Shown one piece after another: positions 1 through 5,170 of a stretch of DNA of 5,170 nucleotides. Within the stretch, counting starts at the first letter, position 1; every line of letters starts with the position of its first letter. A model generated the notes under the pieces. It had not been told where the DNA came from, searched no databases, and saw nothing but the letters and a program-made list of their open reading frames with translations. Source of the DNA: a bacterium (lineage in GTDB: Bacteria; Blakebacterota; Blakebacteria; Blakebacterales; Blakebacteraceae); contig JALGWK010000503.1 in NCBI GenBank assembly GCA_025774205.1, positions 1 through 5,170 of the forward strand, given 5' to 3'. The position numbers and the translations under genes were made by a program.

Positions 1-105
1 CAGGATCCTCCGCCACCCCTGCACGACCGCCGCGGCGGTCTCATCGCACGATGTTTCGATACCGAGTACCACAGGAGTTTCGGAGATACGTCGATCCGCA
101 GTCAT
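1..105 (-). CDS. tsaD: TsaD, tRNA N6-threonylcarbamoyladenosine transferase (N-terminal 35 codons, cut by window edge)
   Basis: Reading the minus strand from an ATG at 105 gives a short N-terminal extension and then V-L-G-I-E-T-S-C-D-E-T-A-A-A-V-V (residues 13-28). This is the near-invariant opening of the TsaD/Gcp/Kae1 ASKHA-fold family. In bacteria TsaD, with TsaB and TsaE, transfers the threonylcarbamoyl group made by TsaC onto A37 of ANN-decoding tRNAs in the cytoplasm (family knowledge). Only 35 of roughly 340 expected codons are inside the window, so the metal-binding histidines cannot be seen. The gene follows the YbbR-like gene by 17 bp on the same strand, which suggests one transcript. 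The ribosome site is weak: a GGGGA run about 7 bases before the ATG. The fragment has no stop and is too short for most gene finders, but the motif makes the assignment firm. Confidence 0.9.
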   Translation of the reverse strand, partial: MTADRRISETPVVLGIETSCDETAAAVVQGWRRIL

Positions 106-122
106 AGTTCGATCCCCGGGAT

Positions 123-1052
123 TCAGAACTCGGTGACTCTGAAGAGCGCTGGTTCCATGATCTTCAGGGTGATACCCAGCGGCAGTTCAATCCTTGGCTC
201 GACCAGGGTGAGGCCATCGGGTTGTATCAGCCTCATATCGAGCACGAGCCGGATATCATCCTTGACCAGAGCTTCGATCAGACGCGTGCCGCCCTGTACC
301 GTGACGGCGGCTGATCGCGGTTCGGCCAGGTAGCGTTCCGGCCGGCTGGTGCCGATGAAGTTGATCTGGACATCCTCGAAGAGCCGTTCCCCCAGTTTCT
401 GGATATCGTGCACAACCCTGACCGTCGTGGGAAAGATGGAAAGGTTGTAGATCTGAGGAACCAGGACCGGCATTTCGACATCGACCGACTCCCTCACCCG
501 GCGGGGGAGCCTCAGAGTATCCGTCTGTACGGATGTGAGTGCTGCCAGATCACTCGCCGGACCGATGAGGGTGACCGAATCGGGAACCGCCGCCACCTCA
601 CCGACCAGGGTATAACCGGGAGCTAATTCGATCTCGATCGGTGTCACTACCGGAAGACGGACCTGCTCCAGTCGGTCGAGAATGAGAACGAGCTCTTGAG
701 GCGACAGGACCGCCAGTACCTCCAGGTTGAGCGCATCCGGATACACCACGTTCTCGACGCCCAGCTGCAGGAGGCCGCGTGAACGGACATCGCTGGCATC
801 CACCCGCAGGGAGAGATCGCGCCACGGCAGGGTCAGAAGACGTTTGCCGTTGCCCCGGAACCTGACCGCGCAGGTCTCGGGGATCTCGTCGGCGATCACA
901 TACCCCTCGGCAATCCCCACCACCTGCAAAGGGATCTCGAAAATCCATTCGTAGGTATCTTTCTCTGTGGCGATGTGGAACCACAGGAGGAGAGCTACCG
1001 TGAGCGACCCGATCTTCAAGCCGGCATTCTTGGTCAGTATGCTGCGATCCAT
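123..1052 (-). CDS. ybbR: YbbR/CdaR-like membrane-anchored protein
   Basis: This is a 309-residue protein with a basic N-terminus, one membrane segment at about residues 12-28 (L-K-I-G-S-L-T-V-A-L-L-L-W-F-H-I), and then a beta-rich extracytoplasmic part. The start N-A-G-L-K-I-G-S-L plus hydrophobic segment is typical of YbbR-domain proteins. The rest can be divided into about three YbbR-like repeats (roughly 35-125, 130-215, 225-305), recognisable by I-P-L-Q-V / L-P-V-V openings and later V-x-V-x-G segments. In Firmicutes, YbbR (CdaR) binds and modulates the diadenylate cyclase CdaA. No cdaA lies next to this gene, since upstream is a 430-bp intergenic gap, so a role in c-di-AMP control is not supported here. 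Start choice: ATG at 1052 is taken. A TTG two codons earlier (1058) is possible and sits better spaced from a GGAAG. The product lies upstream of tsaD, probably in one operon. The family call is good; the function is unknown. Confidence 0.85.
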   Translation of the reverse strand: MDRSILTKNAGLKIGSLTVALLLWFHIATEKDTYEWIFEIPLQVVGIAEGYVIADEIPETCAVRFRGNGKRLLTLPWRDLSLRVDASDVRSRGLLQLGVENVVYPDALNLEVLAVLSPQELVLILDRLEQVRLPVVTPIEIELAPGYTLVGEVAAVPDSVTLIGPASDLAALTSVQTDTLRLPRRVRESVDVEMPVLVPQIYNLSIFPTTVRVVHDIQKLGERLFEDVQINFIGTSRPERYLAEPRSAAVTVQGGTRLIEALVKDDIRLVLDMRLIQPDGLTLVEPRIELPLGITLKIMEPALFRVTEF

Positions 1053-1298
1053 GGGCAAGTGGGACCGCTTCCGTCTATTTCTTGATAGGGGCTGGACCTA
1101 TATGACTGCCGACACTCACCTCACCATTGTCAATCCTCAGATGGTAACCACAATCAGGACTTGAGCAGACCCACCGGCGTTACACTTCAGACATTCAGGG
1201 AAAACAGCTTCCATAAGAGTTGTTCACCTCCCGTCCTCGCAACCACAACATGTAACCGGATCGGTGGGCTATCGGCAGAGAGCGTGGGGAGTATAGGC

Positions 1299-1363
1299 CG
1301 GGGTTCACATGGGGTCAACCCCGCAACCGGCTGGTTTCGATCCAGTCATTCCCTCGGAGGGAA
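1299..1363. repeat. Cluster of three consecutive inverted repeats upstream of cstA
   Basis: Three potential hairpins follow each other. CGGGGTT (1299-1305) pairs with AACCCCG (1317-1323) across an 11-base loop. GGCTGG (1329-1334) pairs with CCAGTC (1342-1347) across a 7-base loop, with one G-T pair. TTCCCTC (1349-1355) and GAGGGAA (1357-1363) form a near-perfect palindrome around G1356. None is followed by a T run, so they are not classic intrinsic terminators. They could be operator sites or part of a structured RNA, or they could be chance in GC-rich DNA. They lie upstream of the suggested cstA promoter at 1420, so they would be in the cstA leader only if transcription starts earlier. Confidence 0.45.
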
Positions 1364-1419
1364 CCTGGTGTGTCGGATCGGCATCACTCCGCATCAATGA
1401 GAGCCTTGATCCCCCCTCC

Positions 1420-1449
1420 TTGACAGTGGAGTCCAGACGGTCGTAGCTT
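1420..1449 (+). promoter_or_regulatory. Possible sigma70-type promoter for cstA
   Basis: A perfect TTGACA stands at 1420-1425. TAGCTT at 1444-1449 follows an 18-bp spacer and matches the -10 consensus at its first, second and last positions. A start about 7 bp further on would leave a leader of about 30 nt before the cstA ATG at 1485. The -35 is convincing and the -10 is weak. It is the best right-facing candidate I can see in the gap. Confidence 0.35.
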
Positions 1450-1484
1450 TTCCACCACCCATTCATCTGAAAACTGGATCTGCC

Positions 1485-3165
1485 ATGAACGCCGCCCTGC
1501 TCCTTCTGTTCGCAATCATCGCCCTGCTGGCCGGTTACATTTTCTATGGCCGCTTTCTCAGCCGCCGCCTGGGCATCGATCCCGACCGGGCCACTCCGGC
1601 CCACACCCGGGAGGACGGTATCGACTATGTGCCGGCCCGCGCACCGGTACTCTTCGGTCATCACTTCGCCTCAATCGCAGGAGCGGCACCTATCATCGGT
1701 CCGGTCACAGCGGCTGTCTTCGGTTGGGTCCCGGTCCTTCTCTGGGTGCTGATCGGATCGATCTTTCTCGGCGGAGCGCACGACATGTCGAGCCTTGTCG
1801 CGAGCATCAGGCACCGGGGCAACTCCATCGGGGAGATCATCGAGGAGAATATCGGCGTCAGCGGCAAGACCTTCTTCCTGATCTTCGCGCTGGCCACACT
1901 GATCCTGGTAATTGCCGTCTTCGCCGCCATTGTGGCCCGAACCTTCACCGAGAATCCGGCCGCCGCGTCGGCTTCGATCCTCTTCATCCTGCTGGCGGTG
2001 GCCTTCGGACAGGTCCTCCACCGGATGAAGCTCCCGCTGGGGGCCTCAACCCTCGTCGGGGTGATTCTTCTCTTCCTCTGTGTCTGGCTCGGCCTGGAGT
2101 TTCCCCTGCAGGCCGGGAGCAACCTCTGGCTCTGGCTCCTGATGGGGTACATCCTCATCGCCTCGATCACTCCCGTCTGGGCCCTGCTCCAACCACGGGA
2201 TTACCTTAATTCCTTTCTGCTCCTTGCGCTCCTCGGAGGCGCGGTGGTTGGGATCGTGGTGCAGCAACCGGTCATCCGCCTGCCCGCTTTCACCGGGTTC
2301 AACAATGACCAGCTCGGATTCATGTTCCCGGTGCTCTTCGTTACGGTGGCCTGCGGGGCTATTTCCGGATTCCACAGCCTGGTCTCGAGCGGTACTACCG
2401 CCAAACAGCTGAACAGTGAACGGGATGCCCGGGTAGTCGGCTACGGGGGGATGCTCACCGAGGGTCTGCTGGCCGTGGTCGCGCTGGCAACCGCCGCTGT
2501 CCTCACTTCCGGTGATTACGCCGCTCGCTTCGCGGCCGGTCCGCGGCTTCGTCTCCTCGCTGGGGATCGATCCCGTCGTCGGTACCTCGTTCGCCGCGCT
2601 GGCTGTCTCGGCCTTCGCGCTCACCACCCTCGACACCGGCACGAGGCTCGGCCGCTACGCCTTCGCCGAGCTGTTCACCCATACCACCACCACGACCGGC
2701 GGGGAGGGCACCTCCGCAGGCACCACCACTTCCATACCCCCCGCCTGGACCCAGAACCGGTGGTTCTGCTCCGGCCTGATCGTCGCGGCGAGTGCCCTGC
2801 TGGCATTTTCAGGCCAGTGGCAGGTGATCTGGCCGATCTTCGGCAGCGCCAACCAGCTGCTGGCCGCCCTGGCCCTCCTGGCGGTGAGCGCCTGGCTGGC
2901 CCGTCTGGGGAAACGGGCCCTCTTCACCCGGATCCCGATGTACTTCATGTTCACGGTGACGCTGACAGCCCTGATCACCTTCGCCTACCGGAATCTCGCT
3001 GACGGCAAGATCTTCATGGGCTTCCTGAGTATCCTGCTCTTCACCCTGGCGGTGGTTCTGGCAATCCTGGCTTTCCGGTCTTTACGGAACATCTCGCCGA
3101 CTTCACCACCGTCCACACCTGAGAGCGAATCGGTGCCGGTTGAGGATTCGATGGAAGGGAGTTGA
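1485..3165 (+). pseudogene. cstA: CstA-family carbon starvation / peptide-pyruvate transporter, frameshifted
   Basis: CstA proteins are polytopic inner-membrane carriers linked to peptide and pyruvate uptake during carbon limitation (known from E. coli). The N-terminal part carries the family hallmarks: D-G-I-D-Y-V-P at 44-50, L-F-G-H-H-F-A-S-I-A-G-A at 56-67, F-L-G-G-A-H-D at 94-100, then alternating membrane segments through about residue 350. The C-terminal part (S-S-L-G-I-D-P, F-A-A-L-A-V-S-A-F-A-L-T-T-L-D-T-G-T-R-L, later F-G-S-A-N-Q-L-L-A-A-L-A-L) is equally typical but lies in the next frame (+1 relative to the first). The switch must occur near 2535-2545. Without it, the first frame runs on to 3002 as an Arg/Pro/His-rich tail that is not CstA-like. 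Joined, the parts give about 559 residues, a normal length for the short CstA type, though a few residues seem missing at the joint. The start ATG at 1485 has only a weak GGA upstream. The break could be a real mutation, a sequence error at a GC hairpin, or, less likely, programmed frameshifting. Confidence 0.88.
2531..2545. repeat. Perfect GC-only hairpin at the cstA frame break
   Basis: CGCGG (2531-2535) and CCGCG (2541-2545) form a five-pair all-GC stem with loop CCGGT. It coincides with the point where CstA homology passes from the first frame (Y-A-A-R-F-A-A-G) to the next frame (V-R-G-F-V-S-S-L-G). Such hairpins are known spots for polymerase slippage, small deletions and base-calling errors. 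The sequence shows the coincidence; the cause is inference. Confidence 0.6.
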
Positions 3166-3199
3166 ACACTTCCCGCAACTGATCGCCGGGGAATTCGTT

Positions 3200-4008
3200 A
3201 TGCCTCAAATACAGATCAATAATGCCGCCATCCATTACGAAGAACACGGGGATGGCCCCGAGTCTATTGTCTTTGCCCACGGTTTTCTCTGGAGTGGGCA
3301 CATGTTTGAACAGCAGGTGATGGCGCTGAAAGACCATTATCGATGCATCACCTTCGACTTCAGAGGACAGGGTCAGAGTGAAGTATCCAGATCAGGTTAC
3401 GACCTTTGTTCCCTCTGCGAAGATACCGCTGACCTGATTGAATCATTGCAGTGCGCACCGTGTCATTTCGTCGGACTCTCGATGGGTGGCTTCGTCGGCA
3501 TGCGCCTGGCCATTCACCGCCCCGATCTATTGAAATCACTCATGCTCCTTGAGACTTCAGCCGACCCGGAATCGGAGCATAGCCTTGGCCAATATCGTCT
3601 CCTTGGGTTCATCGCCCGTTGGTTCGGGTTGAGAATCATTGCCAACCGGGTGATGGAAAGCAACTGAGGGAAGAATGGCGCCGTCGATTGATATCCAATA
3701 ATCGTCTCGGCGTAACCCGAACTCTTAAAGGGATCATCAATCGTGAGGGAATCCATGACCAGCTGAATTCCATCGCGCTCCCGACTCTGATCGTTGTTGG
3801 CGACCAGGATGTAACGACGCCTCCAGCCATGGCGGAGCGGATGCAGGCAGGCATCCCCAATTCAAGGCTGGTGATCATCCCCGGCGCCGGACATACCTCG
3901 ACCATCGAGGAGCCGGAGGCCGTAAGCGACGCTCTTAAAACCTTTCTCGACAGTCAGACCGGAGGAACAGATTCGGGCGCGGTTGAGTCCGACTACCCGG
4001 TGATGTAG
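3200..4008 (+). pseudogene. Alpha/beta-hydrolase fold protein, frameshifted
   Basis: The first frame starts at ATG 3200, seven bases after a GGGGA (3188-3192). It carries the oxyanion-side H-G-F at 27-29, D-F-R-G-Q-G-Q-S at 53-60 and the nucleophile elbow G-L-S-M-G-G with Ser94, and it stops at 3665-3667 after V-M-E-S-N. The second frame, shifted by one base back, continues from about 3658 (K-Q-L-R-E-E-W-R-R-R-L) to the stop at 4006-4008. It holds the acid motif V-V-G-D-Q-D-V-T-T-P-P and the histidine motif P-G-A-G-H-T-S-T-I-E-E-P. The whole Ser-Asp-His triad is thus present but not in one frame. Joined, the parts give about 268 residues, slightly short for the family. From memory of relatives, about a dozen residues of the cap region appear missing at the joint, so the lesion may be a small deletion and not a single-base indel. 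The substrate is unknown (esterase/lipase-like or ring-cleavage-type hydrolases share this pattern). It lies 34 bp after cstA, so the two may have formed an operon. An upstream in-frame start at 3140 is unlikely because it overlaps cstA and lacks homology. Confidence 0.85.
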
Positions 4009-4039
4009 ACTGATACAAGACTGATACCAGATTAATACA
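4007..4039. repeat. Three tandem 11-bp direct repeats (iteron-like) between hydrolase and integrase
   Basis: The units are AGACTGATACA (4007-4017), AGACTGATACC (4018-4028) and AGATTAATACA (4029-4039), head to tail with no spacer. The second differs from the first by one base and the third by two. The preceding 11 bases keep TGAT in the same register, perhaps a decayed fourth copy. The repeat length is about one helical turn, as in arrays where a protein binds the same DNA face repeatedly. The first unit overlaps the hydrolase stop codon. The role is unknown: a regulator site, an integrase-binding site, or a simple slippage product. Confidence 0.75.
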
Positions 4040-4063
4040 AAGCTACCCCCGCTCATCTCCCCG

Positions 4064-4076
4064 GGCACCAGGTGCC
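4064..4076. repeat. 13-bp perfect palindrome upstream of the integrase
   Basis: GGCACC (4064-4069) and GGTGCC (4071-4076) flank a single A. As DNA this is a symmetric dimer-binding site candidate. As RNA it would form a short stem, but no T run follows, so it is a poor terminator. It lies about 100 bp before the integrase start and 25 bp after the 11-bp repeats. Confidence 0.5.
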
Positions 4077-4163
4077 TCTGTAAGCCCCCCGGCGAACATC
4101 TGCCCCTCTGGTGAACTACTTGACGCCCTGCTATCTGGATCCCGCGCAGACAGCAGGCATATC

Positions 4164-4169
4164 GAGGAG
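4164..4169 (+). promoter_or_regulatory. Strong ribosome binding site of the integrase gene
   Basis: GAGGAG stands 8 bases before the ATG at 4178. This fixes the start there over the internal ATG ten codons later, which has no comparable purine-rich site. Confidence 0.75.
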
Positions 4170-4177
4170 TTATTCAG

Positions 4178-5164
4178 ATGGAGAATCCGAATATTCCTGC
4201 CACGAGGATGAAACTTCTGAGCCAGGTGCGTGAGGCGATCCGCGTCCGTAATTACAGCCGCCGGACCGAGCAGACCTACGTGATGTGGGTCAAACGCTTC
4301 ACACGATTCCATGACCTGCAACACCCCTCCGAGATGGCCGAACCTGAGATCAACGCGTTCCTGACGTACCTGGCGGTCGACCGGAAAGTGAGCGCCTCGA
4401 CCCAGAATCAGGCTCTCAGTGCTCTGCTCTTCCTCTACCGCCACGTGCTGAACCGACCAATCGGTGAACTGGGTGACGTGATCCGCGCCCAACAGCCAAA
4501 ACGACTGCCAATCGTCATGACCCGGGATGAGGTCAGGACAGTCATGCGACAACTCTCGGGTGAGAAATGGCTCATTGCCGCCCTTCTCTATGGCTCAGGA
4601 CTCCGCCTCATGGAATGCCTGCGCCTGCGGATCAAGGATGTCGACATCACTTCAAGCCAGATCACCGTCCGGGACGGTAAAGGCAACCAGGACCGGGTCA
4701 CGATGCTTCCGACAACCCTTCATGACCCTTTCGAGGAGCACCTCAAGCATGTGAAGGCCATACACGAGCAGGATCTGAAGGAGGGCTACGGACGTGTTTC
4801 CCTGCCTCATGCCCTGGCGCGGAAATATCCGAACGCCGGTTCCGAATGGTGCTGGCAGTGGATATTCCCCCAGAAGAGAAGATGGAGAGACCGGCAGACC
4901 GGTCGTCAAGGCCGTCACCACATGGATGAGTCGATCATGCAGCGGGCGGTCAGGGAGGCGGTCAGAAACGCCGGCCTCACAAAACGAGCTACCTGTCACT
5001 CCTTTCGACATTCATTCGCGACCCACCTGCTCGAGGACGGCTACGACATCCGCACCATCCAGGAACTGCTCGGTCACAAGGATGTGAAGACGACCATGAT
5101 CTACACCCATGTCCTCAACCGCGGTCCCACCGGGGTCCGCAGTCCCATGGACCGGATCGCATGA
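4178..5164 (+). CDS. intI: Integron integrase (IntI-family tyrosine recombinase)
   Basis: This is a 328-residue, intact protein. IntI enzymes recombine attI and attC sites to insert and excise gene cassettes, acting on folded single-stranded attC DNA (family knowledge). The N-terminal SAM-like core-binding domain spans about 12-95 (Y-S-R-R-T-E-Q-T-Y, then [11 protein letters not shown]). The catalytic domain has Arg143 in S-G-L-R-L-M-E, Lys168 in D-G-K-G-N-Q-D-R, His274 and Arg277 in C-H-S-F-R-H-S-F, His300 in L-L-G-H-K-D-V, and the nucleophile Tyr309 in [10 protein letters not shown]. The insert that separates IntI from XerC/D is present at about 203-250: [22 protein letters not shown], and H-H-M-D-E-S. 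The end G-V-R-S-P-M-D is also IntI-like. The length matches the family (about 320-340). The gene is co-oriented with the hydrolase upstream, and no attC or attI core is seen in the 169-bp gap before it. The stop overlaps a possible next ATG (ATGA). It is an environmental, non-class-1 type by sequence feel; its exact class is unknown. Confidence 0.95.
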   Translation: MENPNIPATRMKLLSQVREAIRVRNYSRRTEQTYVMWVKRFTRFHDLQHPSEMAEPEINAFLTYLAVDRKVSASTQNQALSALLFLYRHVLNRPIGELGDVIRAQQPKRLPIVMTRDEVRTVMRQLSGEKWLIAALLYGSGLRLMECLRLRIKDVDITSSQITVRDGKGNQDRVTMLPTTLHDPFEEHLKHVKAIHEQDLKEGYGRVSLPHALARKYPNAGSEWCWQWIFPQKRRWRDRQTGRQGRHHMDESIMQRAVREAVRNAGLTKRATCHSFRHSFATHLLEDGYDIRTIQELLGHKDVKTTMIYTHVLNRGPTGVRSPMDRIA

Positions 5165-5170
5165 GCAATT

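Larger units (their letters stand above)
1053..1484. other. Divergent intergenic region between ybbR and cstA
   Basis: This stretch of about 430 bp separates the minus-strand ybbR unit from the plus-strand cstA unit, so it should hold promoters for both. No tRNA, rRNA or long conserved reading frame is recognisable. A TTGACA for the minus strand lies at 1133-1128, but no good -10 box stands 16-18 bp from it. Short inverted repeats cluster at 1299-1363, and a weaker one lies at 1393-1410 (ATCAA / TTGAT, 8-base loop). A minus-strand frame of 25 codons at 1214-1137 has an upstream GGGAGGTG and a C-x-x-C, but it is too short to call a gene. No classic riboswitch consensus was recognised by eye. 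Confidence 0.6.

Noticed and set aside
1329-1347. T-arm-like stem-loop (GGCTGG, TTTCGAT, CCAGTC) suggesting a tRNA or tRNA fragment
   Set aside because: The T-loop consensus is out of register by one base, and no D-arm, anticodon arm or acceptor stem can be fitted around it.
1305-1664. Minus-strand frame of 119 codons overlapping the start of cstA
   Set aside because: It is antisense to the well-supported CstA N-terminus, has low-complexity Gly/Gln-rich content and no recognisable motif.
1724-2209. Plus-strand frame of 161 codons inside cstA
   Set aside because: The CstA frame here is clearly the coding one, and the alternative product is Arg/Pro/Gly-rich without a motif.
2046-2642. Minus-strand frame of 198 codons inside cstA
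   Set aside because: It is antisense to conserved CstA membrane segments, and its Glu/Gly/Pro-rich product is typical of a GC-rich shadow frame.
3161-3988. GTTRRRY motifs (GTTGAAC at 3161, GTTGAGT at 3982) in the same orientation on both sides of the hydrolase, as if it were an integron cassette
   Set aside because: The motif occurs by chance about once per kb per strand. No partner RYYYAAC or folded attC arms are found near either copy, and the right copy lies inside the hydrolase coding sequence.
4079-4110. LexA/SOS box in the intI upstream region
   Set aside because: CTGT at 4078-4081 has no ACAG at the right distance, and GAAC at 4094 lacks the inverted GTTC half.
4120-4148. TTGACG at 4120-4125 as the -35 of an intI promoter
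   Set aside because: The bases 16-18 bp downstream are GC-rich (CGCGCA region) and give no acceptable -10 box.
1-5170. CRISPR array, rRNA, or insertion sequence ends
   Set aside because: No regularly spaced repeats, no rRNA signatures and no terminal inverted repeats with target duplications were found. The only repeat array is the 33-bp block at 4007-4039.

Overview
The window looks like a chromosomal segment of a moderately GC-rich, probably uncultured bacterium. The taxon cannot be fixed from this sequence. The pairing of a YbbR-repeat protein with tsaD and the presence of an environmental-type integron integrase are compatible with several poorly cultured phyla, and nothing here is specific to one.

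Layout, left to right. (1) Minus strand, 1-1052: the 5' end of tsaD (tRNA t6A synthesis), cut off by the window edge, lies 17 bp downstream of a gene for a membrane-anchored YbbR/CdaR-like protein. The two are probably co-transcribed. (2) 1053-1484: a divergent intergenic region of about 430 bp with no convincing gene. It contains several small inverted repeats and one possible promoter facing right. (3) Plus strand, 1485-3165: a CstA-family (carbon starvation / peptide-pyruvate) transporter gene. Its reading frame breaks near 2535-2545, exactly at a GC-rich 5-bp hairpin. (4) Plus strand, 3200-4008: an alpha/beta hydrolase whose catalytic triad is all present but split between two frames, with a break near 3655. 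(5) 4009-4177: a short intergenic region with three tandem 11-bp repeats and a 13-bp palindrome. (6) Plus strand, 4178-5164: an intact integron-type tyrosine recombinase (IntI family) with all catalytic residues and the IntI-specific insert.

Functional reading. The left part is housekeeping (tRNA modification and a cell-envelope-associated YbbR protein). cstA and the hydrolase could form one transcription unit, but both appear broken by separate lesions that shift the frame differently, so they are either decaying genes or carry sequence errors. The integrase is the most noteworthy gene. It looks fully functional and runs in the same direction as its neighbours. No attC or attI core site is recognisable upstream of it, so any cassette array would have to lie beyond the right edge (reverse-integrase layout) or be absent (solo IntI).
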